Below are positions 17,088-25,685 of a DNA stretch of 60,297 nucleotides, piece by piece; position 1 is the stretch's first letter, and each line of letters begins with the position of its first letter. The stretch comes from Clostridiales bacterium (GTDB lineage: Bacteria > Bacillota > Clostridia > Oscillospirales > Oscillospiraceae), in NCBI GenBank assembly GCA_021201475.1, contig JAJQEV010000046.1, positions 1 through 60,297 on the forward strand, read 5' to 3'. Below the pieces are notes generated by a model that was given only the letters and a program-made list of their open reading frames with translations, was not told the DNA's origin and ran no database searches. The translations under genes were made by a program, and so were the position numbers.

Positions 17088-17116
17088 ATTATAACACAAA
17101 TTTCACCATTTGTCAA
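17088..17116 (-). promoter_or_regulatory. Perfect consensus sigma-A promoter of the phage cassette
   Basis: On the minus strand TTGACA (17116-17111), exactly 17 bases, TATAAT (17093-17088). Both hexamers match the consensus at all positions. It lies about 30 bases upstream of the expected start of the tail fibre gene, leaving a leader of only about 20 bases. Confidence 0.9.
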
Positions 17117-17293
17117 TTATATATCACCGAATGGAGAAAAAGGCTGCGCGCCCCTGCTAAACTTCAGAGGGTTCGCTGCTGCTCTACAGGTATTGGTACC
17201 AAAAAGAGGGGAAAAATAAGGATTCCACCCTGTGGTTCTTTATTTTGCTGAGAGAAACCGGGGCGATACAGCTTGTTTTTGGCGGCGAGGCGG

Positions 17294-17323
17294 TTGACAC
17301 ATCGTCCATTATTATGCTAAGAT
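17294..17323 (+). promoter_or_regulatory. Promoter of the polysaccharide operon
   Basis: TTGACA (17294-17299), an 18-base spacer, and TAAGAT (17318-17323) with an extended -10 TGC. The leader to ATG 17426 is about 95 bases. Confidence 0.75.
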
Positions 17324-17425
17324 GTATCCGTATGCAAAAAGCAGTTTTACAATTTGCAGGAGGCAACGGATATCCCGGTTATCAGCCTTCTGACACGATT
17401 AGAAATAGAAAGTGAGCACACTGAT

Positions 17426-20400
17426 ATGACGCCCAAACTGTCTGTTATCATTCCGGTTTACAATGCTGCGCACTACCTTCGCCAGACGCTGGACAGCGTT
17501 CTGAACCAGTCCCTGCGGGACATCGAGGTCATCTGCGTGGACGACGGCTCTACGGACGAGTCCCCCGCGATCCTCCAGGAATACGCGAAGAAGGACAGCC
17601 GCGTTCATCTGCTCCGGCAGGAAAACCTCCATGCGGGGGTGGCCCGCAATGCCGGTATGGCAGTGGCCAAAGGCGAGTATCTTCACTTTCTGGACGCGGA
17701 CGACTATATGCTGGACTATGCTCTTGAGGCTGTCTACAACAAGGCGGTCAAGTACGACCTGGATTGCCTGAAGTTTGGAGCCGTCGCCTATGATGAGGTG
17801 CGGCAGGTGCCTGTAGACCGCCCCTCCATCACCATGCGCCGCCTGCGCACCGGCGACTATCACAGGCTGCTGACCCTGGAGAAGGGCAGCCCGATTTACG
17901 AGGCCAACGTGGCGCCCTGGAGCGGTATTTATCGCCGCACCTTTCTGCTGGAAAAGGGCATCACCTTTAACGACCTGCTCTGCGTCAATGATTTGTCCTT
18001 CTTCTATCATGTCATCACCACCGCCCCCAGGGTGATGTTCTCCCGGGATGTGCTGGTGGTGCATCGCATTGCGTCGCACCGCCTGGAGGAAGGGGTTTCC
18101 CTGGTGGGTCAGCGGGATCAGCATTTCGCCTGCTTTTTCCGCTCTGTCGAACTGATTCAGGCGCAGCTGGCGGAGGATCAGGTGGATGACGTGGCATCGC
18201 GTATCGTCATGGAGCGGGTATTCCGGGACTGCCTGGACTGGTGCAAGACCTACTATCTCCAGTCCCCCCAGGGGGAATCCATTCTGGAGCAGACGGAGGA
18301 GTTTGTCAGAGGCTACTCCGGCCTCTACCCGGAGCTGCTTCAGCAGTGCTTCCGGGAGGAAAAGAAAAGGCTGAATCAGCCGAAGAAAGAGGAAGAATCC
18401 AAAGAAATCCTGTTTTGGCGGGATGCCTGCGAGAACCCCAAGGTATCCGTTGTCCTGCCTATTTATAATGTGGAGGACTATCTGAACGAGGCACTGTACA
18501 GCCTGTCCGTCCAGACCCTGAACGAGATGGAGTTCCTCTGCGTCAACGACGGCTCCACCGACGGTTCCATGGCCATCATACAGGAGTACGCCAATGTGGA
18601 TAAGCGGTTCCGCATTCTGGACGGCCCCAACGGCGGCTACGGCAAGGCCATGAACCGGGGCATTGACGCCGCCCGGGGCAAGTACCTGGGCATCCTGGAG
18701 CCGGATGATTTCGTTCCCCAGAAGATGTTCCAGGTGCTGTACCGCACGGCCAGCAAGAATCAACTGGACTTCGTCAAAGCCGATTTCTACCGGTTTGTGG
18801 TGAATAAGGACGGCTCGCTGAAAAAGACGCTGTTTCGCCTGACGAACGATAAGCGTTACTATAACCGCTTGGTCAATCCCAGCGAGGATATTCAAACCTT
18901 CAAGTTTGAAATGAACACCTGGAGCGGCATCTATAGCCTGGACTTCCTGAACCGCTGGCATATCCGCCACAATGAGACCCCCGGTGCCTCCTATCAGGAC
19001 AACGGTTTCTGGTTCCAGACCTTCTGCCGGGCCACCCGGGCCTGGTTCCTGGACAGGCCCTTCTATATGAACCGGCGGGACAACCCCAATTCCTCCATGT
19101 TTAACCGAAAAAAGCTGTACTGCGTCACCGATGAGTACCGGTATCTCTGGAACTGGATGAGCCAGGAGCCGGAGCTGCTGGAGAAGTTCACCCCCATCTT
19201 CTATGCCAAGAAGTTCTCCAACTTCATCGTCACCTACCGCCGCCTGGCGCCGGAGTATCAGCTGGAATATCTGCACCATATCTGTGACGAGTTCCGCCCG
19301 GCTCTGGAGGCTGGAGTGCTGGACGAGGAACTGCTGGGGAACACCTACTGGAAGCAGCTCCAGGAAATCCTGGCTGACCCGGACGCCTACCATGAGAAAA
19401 TCAAGGTATCGGTTATTATGCCGGTCTACAACGCGGAGCGGTATCTCCGCCAGACCCTGGACAGCCTGCTGGTGCGCAACGAGACCGAGTTTGAAGTCAT
19501 CTGCGTGGACGACGGCTCCACCGACGGCTCCCTGGACATTTTGCGGGAGTATGAGGCGAAGGACTTCCGGGTGCGGGTCATCACCCAGCCCAACGGCGGC
19601 GCCGGCGCCGCCCGGAACAACGGGATGCAGTACGCCCGGGGCGAGTATCTTTCCTTCCTGGATGCGGACGACTTTTTTGAGCCGGATATGCTCCGGTTGG
19701 CCTATGACCGGGCCCATACCCTGGGGACGGACATCACCGTGTTCCGCTGCGACCAGTATTTCGAGGCCACGGGAGAATACGCCGCCGCCCGCTACACCAT
19801 CAATGATAATCTCCTTCCCATGGAGCAGCCCTTCGCTGGGACGGACATTCGGCAAGACATCTTCAAGGCGTTTGTGGGCTGGGCCTGGGATAAAGTGTTC
19901 CGGACGGACTTCGTCCGGGAGAACCACCTCCGGTTCCAGGAGCAGCGCACCACCAACGATATGCTCTTTGTATTTTCCACCATCGTCAAGGCCCGGCGCA
20001 TCTCCACCATGAACGCCGTCCTGGCCCATCACCGCCGGGACAGCGGCTCCCTCTCCGTCACCCGAGAGAAGAGCTGGGACTGCTTCTATCATGCCCTGTG
20101 CGCCCTGCGCCAGCAGCTGAAGGACTGGAACCTCTACGACCGGTTTGAGCAGGACTTTGTGAACTACAGCGTCCACTTCGCCCTGTGGAACGTGACCACC
20201 CTCCGTGGCCCGTCCTATCATAAGCTCTATGAGAAGCTGACCGCCCAGTGGGCGGGCGACCTGGGCATCACCGCCCACGAGGAGGATTACTTCTATCACC
20301 CCGGCGAGTACCGGAAGATGCGGCTGCTCCTGTCCTCCACCTCTGAGGAGTTCCTGTTTGAGGAGCTGGACGCGGCGAAGGCGCAGAGCGCGGCGCTTCA

Positions 20401-20671
20401 GAAGGAAAAAGACCAGCTTCAGGGGGAGGTAGCCTATCTGGAGCGCAGGCGCGATAGCCTGGAGAACCGGGTCGAGCTGCTCCGGCAGGAGAGCCGGGAG
20501 CAGCGTGCCGACAAGAAGGCGCTGCGGGAGCGGAATCGAAGCCTGCAAAAGGAACTAAAGGCGCTGCAAGCGAAGAACAAAGCCATCAAGCAGTCCACTA
20601 TATGGAAGGTGGGGCGTGTCGTCACCTGGCTGCCCCGGAAGCTGAAGCGGCTGCTTGCCGGGAAGCGCTGA
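17426..20671 (+). CDS. Three-domain GT2 glycosyltransferase with C-terminal coiled coil
   Basis: This 1081-residue protein contains three GT-A family 2 domains, beginning near residues 4 (KLSVIIPVYN), 337 (KVSVVLPIYN) and 657 (KVSVIMPVYN). Domains one and three carry VDDGSTD and a DADD metal-binding motif. Domain two has NDGSTDGS and EPDD. Residues about 970-1055 form a coiled coil, followed by a basic tail KVGRVVTWLPRKLKRLL that is also found, diverged, at the end of the glycosyltransferase at 23289. The likely role is polymerising or decorating a surface polysaccharide at the inner face of the membrane, with the tail as a membrane or partner anchor (inference). ATG 17426 is the natural start by homology but has only a weak ribosome binding site; the strong AGGAGG at 17358-17363 faces ATC 17372 in the same frame. 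Confidence 0.9.
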   Translation: MTPKLSVIIPVYNAAHYLRQTLDSVLNQSLRDIEVICVDDGSTDESPAILQEYAKKDSRVHLLRQENLHAGVARNAGMAVAKGEYLHFLDADDYMLDYALEAVYNKAVKYDLDCLKFGAVAYDEVRQVPVDRPSITMRRLRTGDYHRLLTLEKGSPIYEANVAPWSGIYRRTFLLEKGITFNDLLCVNDLSFFYHVITTAPRVMFSRDVLVVHRIASHRLEEGVSLVGQRDQHFACFFRSVELIQAQLAEDQVDDVASRIVMERVFRDCLDWCKTYYLQSPQGESILEQTEEFVRGYSGLYPELLQQCFREEKKRLNQPKKEEESKEILFWRDACENPKVSVVLPIYNVEDYLNEALYSLSVQTLNEMEFLCVNDGSTDGSMAIIQEYANVDKRFRILDGPNGGYGKAMNRGIDAARGKYLGILEPDDFVPQKMFQVLYRTASKNQLDFVKADFYRFVVNKDGSLKKTLFRLTNDKRYYNRLVNPSEDIQTFKFEMNTWSGIYSLDFLNRWHIRHNETPGASYQDNGFWFQTFCRATRAWFLDRPFYMNRRDNPNSSMFNRKKLYCVTDEYRYLWNWMSQEPELLEKFTPIFYAKKFSNFIVTYRRLAPEYQLEYLHHICDEFRPALEAGVLDEELLGNTYWKQLQEILADPDAYHEKIKVSVIMPVYNAERYLRQTLDSLLVRNETEFEVICVDDGSTDGSLDILREYEAKDFRVRVITQPNGGAGAARNNGMQYARGEYLSFLDADDFFEPDMLRLAYDRAHTLGTDITVFRCDQYFEATGEYAAARYTINDNLLPMEQPFAGTDIRQDIFKAFVGWAWDKVFRTDFVRENHLRFQEQRTTNDMLFVFSTIVKARRISTMNAVLAHHRRDSGSLSVTREKSWDCFYHALCALRQQLKDWNLYDRFEQDFVNYSVHFALWNVTTLRGPSYHKLYEKLTAQWAGDLGITAHEEDYFYHPGEYRKMRLLLSSTSEEFLFEELDAAKAQSAALQKEKDQLQGEVAYLERRRDSLENRVELLRQESREQRADKKALRERNRSLQKELKALQAKNKAIKQSTIWKVGRVVTWLPRKLKRLLAGKR

Positions 20672-20700
20672 GGCATGACAAAAAAAGGAGCAAACGAGCT

Positions 20701-21999
20701 ATGAAAATTGCGATTGCCGGAACGGGTTATGTGGGTCTGGTCACAGGGGTCGTGCTGGCCCACCTGGGCCACAGCGTCACCTGTGTGGACGTGGACGAGA
20801 AAAAGGTGGAAACCATGCGTCAGGGCGTCTCCCCCATCTATGAGCCGGGGCTGGAGGAACTGATGGCCGCCAACATGGAGCGGCTGACCTTCACCACGGA
20901 TTACGCCTCCGCCTATCGGGACGCCGAGGTCATTTATATCGGCGTGGGCACCCCGGAGAAGCGGGACGGCTCTGCCAACCTGACCTATGTGCAGCAGGTC
21001 ATTGACCAGATCGCCGCCACCGTGGAGCGGGACTGCATCGTGGTGGTGAAGTCCACCGTTCCCATCGGCACCAACGACAAGCTGGAGCAGCGCCTGCGGG
21101 AGAAGCTGGCCCATCCTGTGGCGGTGGAACTGGCCTCCAACCCGGAGTTCCTCTCCCAGGGCACCGCGGTGAAGGACACCCTCCACGCCAGCCGCATCGT
21201 CATCGGCGTGGAGTCCAGCCACGCGGAGGAGGTGCTGCGGGCGGTCTACGCCGGGCTGGAGCAGCCCATCGTGGTGACCAACCGCCGCAGCGCAGAGATG
21301 ATCAAGTACGCCTCCAACGACTTCCTGGCACTGAAAATCTCCTATATCAATGAAATCGCCAACCTCTGCGAGCTGCTGGGGGCCAACATTCAGGACGTGG
21401 CCAGGGGCATGGGGCTGGACCCCCGCATTGGCAACAAGTTCCTGAACGCCGGTATCGGCTACGGCGGCTCCTGCTTCCCCAAGGACACCAAGGCGCTGCA
21501 CTGGGTCTCCAACTACTATGACCGGGAGATGCAGACCATCAAGGCGGCCATCGAGGTCAACGACCGGCAGAAGCTGCTGCTGGTGAAGAAGGCCCGGAAC
21601 TACTATGACTCCCTGGAGGGCAGGAAAATCGCCGTGCTGGGCCTGACCTTCAAGCCGGAGACGGACGACCTGCGGGAAGCACCCTCTCTGGTGAACATTC
21701 CCATTCTGCTGGACGACGGGGCGGAGATTTACGCCTGGGACCCGGTGGGTGTGAACAACTATAAGAAGTTTTACCCCGATGAGATCACTTACTGCGACAC
21801 CATCGAGGAAGCCCTTCAGGACGCCGACCTGTGCCTGATTTTCACCGAGTGGGCAGAAGTAAAGGCCCTCTCTCCGGACACCTTCCGCAGCCTGATGAAG
21901 ACTCCCATCGTGCTGGACGGGCGGAACTGCTTTGCGCTGGAGCAGTTTGAAGGCAGCGGCGTGATTTATAACTCCGTGGGGCGGCCGACGGTGGAGTAG
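20701..21999 (+). CDS. ugd: UDP-glucose 6-dehydrogenase
   Basis: This 432-residue enzyme oxidises UDP-glucose to UDP-glucuronate with NAD. The N-terminal Rossmann motif is GTGYVGLVTG. The catalytic cysteine is in GGSCFPKDTKAL, and the central helix shows EMIKYASNDFLALKIS. The C-terminal domain includes GLTFKPETDDLREAPS. A strong AAAGGAG precedes ATG 20701, 29 bases after the glycosyltransferase stop. Its place in the operon indicates that the surface polymer contains glucuronic acid or a derived sugar. A related UDP-sugar dehydrogenase acting on a different hexose is possible but less likely. Confidence 0.95.
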   Translation: MKIAIAGTGYVGLVTGVVLAHLGHSVTCVDVDEKKVETMRQGVSPIYEPGLEELMAANMERLTFTTDYASAYRDAEVIYIGVGTPEKRDGSANLTYVQQVIDQIAATVERDCIVVVKSTVPIGTNDKLEQRLREKLAHPVAVELASNPEFLSQGTAVKDTLHASRIVIGVESSHAEEVLRAVYAGLEQPIVVTNRRSAEMIKYASNDFLALKISYINEIANLCELLGANIQDVARGMGLDPRIGNKFLNAGIGYGGSCFPKDTKALHWVSNYYDREMQTIKAAIEVNDRQKLLLVKKARNYYDSLEGRKIAVLGLTFKPETDDLREAPSLVNIPILLDDGAEIYAWDPVGVNNYKKFYPDEITYCDTIEEALQDADLCLIFTEWAEVKALSPDTFRSLMKTPIVLDGRNCFALEQFEGSGVIYNSVGRPTVE

Positions 22000-22081
22000 C
22001 ACCAACTCTGAATGGCACAGCGCCATTGGACACAACGCAGGCAAGGCCAAAGCGGTATATGAGAACAGGAGGAGTGGCACT

Positions 22082-23245
22082 GTGAATCTGTTTTCAAGGT
22101 TAATTAGAAGGATTCCGCCTTTTCGGAATCTATACCGCCGAATCGACGCATTGAAAAAGGAAACTGCCGCTCTCAAAAAGACGGCGGCCGACATGGAAAA
22201 AGAATTGAATCGGCTCTCGAAACAGGTGAATAGTCTGCTTTCCACCCAGCATGAGATGACCGCAGCGATGGACGCACTGCAAAAACGCTGCCAGGCTGCT
22301 GTCGACAGGAATCAGCAAAACTACAGCAAACTGTCAAAACAAATGGGGACGAATCGATGGGAACTGTCCCGGGAGGATGAGTACTACTATTTCAAGGGAC
22401 TGGAGCCGTCGCGGTATCCTGACGCACTGAAAGAGTGGTATTACCATAATACAGGCCATGAGTTGAATCTGGAGCATCCCCGCACCTACACGGAAAAAAT
22501 TCAATGGCTCAAGCTGTACGACAGTACGCCGCTAAAGGGGGAGTTGTCGGACAAATATCTGGTACGGGACTATGTGCGGGAGAAAATCGGAAAGGAATAC
22601 CTGGTGCCTCTCCTGGGCGTTTGGGACAGGGCAGAGGATATTCCCTTTGACGACCTACCGGAGCGCTTCGCTCTCAAGGTTACCCATGGCAGCAGCTGGA
22701 ACATCATTGTTCACGATAAGAGTAAGCTGGATGTGGTGAACGCAAAGCGAAAGCTGAACAAGTGGCTCAAGACGGATTTCGCCTTTTATGACGGCCTGGA
22801 GATGCACTACCGATATACAAAGCCCCGCATTGTTGCAGAGGCGTACATGGAAAATACCGGTGGAGATATTGACGATTATAAGGTGTTCTGCTTTGATGGA
22901 AAGGCGCGGTATATTCTGTTTTTGACCGGGCGGCAAACCGCTCTAAAAAAAGCGGTTTACGATACGGACTGGAATCTCATGCCCTTTCTTGACGGAGGGA
23001 CTCGGCTGGAAGAAGATGTGCCAAGACCGGCGCATTTGACAGAACTGGTTTCCCTGGCGGAAAAGCTGGCAGAAGGATTCAACCATGTCCGAGTAGATTT
23101 TTACTGTCTGAACACTGGGGAAATCAAATTTGGAGAGATGACCTTTACCCCTACTTCCGGGCAAAGCCTGTGGGAGCCGGCGGAGTATAACCTCATGCTG
23201 GGCGACCTGATTCACCTCCCCTGTGATGAGGGCGAGGTGCAGTAA
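22082..23245 (+). CDS. TupA-like ATP-grasp polysaccharide protein with N-terminal coiled coil
   Basis: This is a 387-residue protein. Residues about 20-90 form a coiled coil. Residues about 105-385 match the TupA-like ATP-grasp family found in polysaccharide loci: YTEKIQWLKLYDSTPLKGEL, then DKYLVRDYV, KEYLVPLLGVWD, LKVTHGSSWNIIV, DDYKVFCFDGK and VDFYCLNTGEIKFGEM. The family is thought to attach amino acids or other carboxylates to a polymer, as TupA does in teichuronopeptide synthesis. A uronic acid acceptor would fit the dehydrogenase encoded immediately upstream (inference). GTG 22082 is chosen because AGGAGGAG lies seven bases before it. Confidence 0.85.
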   Translation: MNLFSRLIRRIPPFRNLYRRIDALKKETAALKKTAADMEKELNRLSKQVNSLLSTQHEMTAAMDALQKRCQAAVDRNQQNYSKLSKQMGTNRWELSREDEYYYFKGLEPSRYPDALKEWYYHNTGHELNLEHPRTYTEKIQWLKLYDSTPLKGELSDKYLVRDYVREKIGKEYLVPLLGVWDRAEDIPFDDLPERFALKVTHGSSWNIIVHDKSKLDVVNAKRKLNKWLKTDFAFYDGLEMHYRYTKPRIVAEAYMENTGGDIDDYKVFCFDGKARYILFLTGRQTALKKAVYDTDWNLMPFLDGGTRLEEDVPRPAHLTELVSLAEKLAEGFNHVRVDFYCLNTGEIKFGEMTFTPTSGQSLWEPAEYNLMLGDLIHLPCDEGEVQ

Positions 23246-23288
23246 CCGGAAAAGGATGCAGATTTAAGCGAAAAAGAGAGGTAAAAAG

Positions 23289-25607
23289 ATGGACGCACCG
23301 ACGGTTTCAGTCATTATCCCGGTCTACAACGTGGAGCGGTATTTGGCTCAGTGCCTGGACAGCGTTTTGAATCAGACATTGGAGAACATTGAGGTCATCT
23401 GCGTGGATGACGGCTCTACAGACAGTTCTCCCGCCATTTTGGAACAGTATGCCCGACAGGATGGTAGGGTGCGGTTGCTGTATCAGAAAAACCAGTATGC
23501 TGGCGTAGCCCGTAATCGTGGCCTGGCTGAAGCACAGGGCGACCATGTGATTTTCCTGGACAGCGACAATTTTTTCGACAAGGAGATGCTGGAGAAAACC
23601 TCTCAGGCCGCCCGGGAGCGGAATGCGGACATCGTCATTTTTGGCGGGATGCGCTACGACAATGCAGCGCAAAAAGTAACGAAAAAGGGCGATTTTTTGC
23701 GCCGTGACCTTCTGCCCAAGGAACCGGTGTTCTCCCCGGCCGATGTGCCGGACACGCTCTTTTCTCTTGCTACCCCTGCGCCATGGTGCAGACTTTACTC
23801 ACGCAGGTTCCTTTTAGAGACGGGACTGCAATTCCAGACATTGCCCAACTCCAACGATGTCTATTTTACCCTTGGTAGTATGGCTCTGGCGGAGCGAATC
23901 ACAGTGGTGGACGCTGATTTCGTTTATTATCGGATGAACCGCATCGGCAACCTCCAGCAGGATAAGCACACATCGCCGCTCTGTTTTTTATCTGCATTGG
24001 ATGCGCTCTATCAGGAGTTGATGCAGCGGAACCTGTTTGAACTGTTGCAAACCGCCTTCCGCCGGTATAGCCTCTCTACTGTTTTGTATAATTTGAGAAG
24101 TGTCCGATCCGATGAGGCACGGCTGCAAATTCTGGAGGCACTGGACAGCGAACCCTACTGTCGGCGTCCCCTCCAGGAGGTGCCGGAAACGGATAGTAGC
24201 AACGTCATAGTTCATAAGTATTCGCTCCAACTGTCTGCCGCCCGCGAATGGTACCGCCGCAGCAAGAAGATTTGCGTCCTGGCAGAGCAAGGCGGCGGCG
24301 TGTGGTATGGCGAAGCCCCTGGGACGGGTGAGGTTTCCGTTTCGGTTATTATCCCTGTTTACAATTCGGCACCCTATTTGGACGAGACATTAGAGTCCAT
24401 TGCCAATCAAACGCTGAAAACAATCGAAATCATCTGCATCAACGACGGCTCCACTGATGAATCGCTGGAGATTCTGGAACGATGGGCTTCCAGCGACAGC
24501 CGTATCGTGCTTTTTTCGCGGCCCAATGGGGGGCAGGGCAGTGCGCGTAATCTGGGCGTTGCCCAGGCTAGAGGCAAGTTTCTCTATTTTATGGACAGCG
24601 ACGACATTCTGGAGCAGGATGCCCTGGAGCAGCTGGCGGCTGTGATGGAGGAGAAAGCATTGGATGCCCTCTATTTTGACGGGGCGACCTTTTATGATAA
24701 TGATGAACTGGCGGCAGAGTTTTCCAGTTATCAAACCACCTTCACTCGCAGCCACGCCTATGATGATGTCTACGACGGGGTCACTCTGCTGCGCAAATTC
24801 AGTGAAGAAGACAAATATACTGTAAGTGCTTGTCTACAAATTCTGCGCACGGACTTTGTCCGGGAAAACGCTATCTCTTTCTTGCCAGGGATTATTTATG
24901 AGGACAATCCCTTTACCTTTGAGGTTCTTCTGAAGGCAAAACGCGCTTCCCATCTCAATCGGGCGTATTTCCATCGCCGGATTCGGGAAGGCTCCACAGT
25001 GACAAAACCAGTCACTTTCCTCAACGTCTACAGCTACTACCGATGTTTCCTTGCCATGCTGCAAATCTATTATGAGGCAGCGCCTGACCTGACGCCGGAG
25101 AACCGCAACATCGCACTAAAGCGAGTCACGATTATTTTACGAAACGCGCAAAGCGACCACGCAAAAATGGCGCCGGAATACGTGGGCAGCGAATTGGGAC
25201 TGCGAGAGAGTCTGCTTACATTTCAGACCTTCATTTGCAATGGCGGAAAGCGTCAAATCAGAGAGTTAGATGACAAACTCCGGCGGACCTATGCGGAGAA
25301 GTCTGAACTCAACCGCAAACTGCAAATCACCTACGGCGAGAAGTTTGACCGGGGCGTGCAAATCAAGGAATTGAAAAAGCGGCAGAACGAACTGAAGCAG
25401 GGTGAAGACAAGCTGAAGAAGCAGCAAAAAGCGCTGGAAAAGCAAATCTCTGCGCTGAAGAAGGAAAACGCTGACCTGAAGAAGAAAAATAAGGCGCAGA
25501 TGAAAAAGCTGAACGCGTTGCGCAGCTCCAGCTCTTTCCGGATTGGACGAATCATCACCTGGCCCGTGCGGAAGCTGAAAAGTCTGCTGAAAAAGCACAG
25601 GGAATAG
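23289..25607 (+). CDS. Two-domain GT2 glycosyltransferase with C-terminal coiled coil
   Basis: This 772-residue protein has two GT-A family 2 domains. The first begins near residue 4 (TVSVIIPVYN, VDDGSTDSS, DSDN), the second near residue 347 (SVSVIIPVYN, NDGSTDES, DSDD). A lysine/glutamate-rich coiled coil spans about residues 657-743 and is followed by the tail FRIGRIITWPVRKLKSLL, related to the tail of the glycosyltransferase at 17426. ATG 23289 has AGAGAGG at a good distance. It probably elongates the same surface polymer. The first domain has DSDN rather than DxD, which may affect metal binding. Confidence 0.9.
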   Translation: MDAPTVSVIIPVYNVERYLAQCLDSVLNQTLENIEVICVDDGSTDSSPAILEQYARQDGRVRLLYQKNQYAGVARNRGLAEAQGDHVIFLDSDNFFDKEMLEKTSQAARERNADIVIFGGMRYDNAAQKVTKKGDFLRRDLLPKEPVFSPADVPDTLFSLATPAPWCRLYSRRFLLETGLQFQTLPNSNDVYFTLGSMALAERITVVDADFVYYRMNRIGNLQQDKHTSPLCFLSALDALYQELMQRNLFELLQTAFRRYSLSTVLYNLRSVRSDEARLQILEALDSEPYCRRPLQEVPETDSSNVIVHKYSLQLSAAREWYRRSKKICVLAEQGGGVWYGEAPGTGEVSVSVIIPVYNSAPYLDETLESIANQTLKTIEIICINDGSTDESLEILERWASSDSRIVLFSRPNGGQGSARNLGVAQARGKFLYFMDSDDILEQDALEQLAAVMEEKALDALYFDGATFYDNDELAAEFSSYQTTFTRSHAYDDVYDGVTLLRKFSEEDKYTVSACLQILRTDFVRENAISFLPGIIYEDNPFTFEVLLKAKRASHLNRAYFHRRIREGSTVTKPVTFLNVYSYYRCFLAMLQIYYEAAPDLTPENRNIALKRVTIILRNAQSDHAKMAPEYVGSELGLRESLLTFQTFICNGGKRQIRELDDKLRRTYAEKSELNRKLQITYGEKFDRGVQIKELKKRQNELKQGEDKLKKQQKALEKQISALKKENADLKKKNKAQMKKLNALRSSSSFRIGRIITWPVRKLKSLLKKHRE

Positions 25608-25685
25608 GACCCTATACGTCGGAAGTCTCCTGTCGGTTTGATACAGGGAGCAAGCGCAGTGCGCGTCGGGAAAGGAAAGATTACT

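Larger units (their letters stand above)
12011..17116 (-). mobile_element. Phage-derived tail fibre and lysis cassette
   Basis: Five minus-strand genes follow the order of the late end of a phage genome: tail fibre/baseplate protein, small coiled-coil protein, SH3-type hydrolase-like protein, holin, endolysin. They are preceded by a perfect consensus promoter. There are no head, portal, terminase, tape-measure, integrase or repressor genes on either side; bacterial genes abut both ends. This is either a degraded prophage or a domesticated lysis/tail module. Confidence 0.75.
17059..17425. other. Intergenic region with divergent promoters
   Basis: This 367-base gap separates the minus-strand phage cassette from the plus-strand polysaccharide operon. 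It contains the cassette promoter (17088-17116) and the operon promoter (17294-17323). An AGGAGG at 17358-17363 lies in the polysaccharide leader but is followed at normal spacing by ATC rather than a start codon. I see no gene. Confidence 0.6.
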
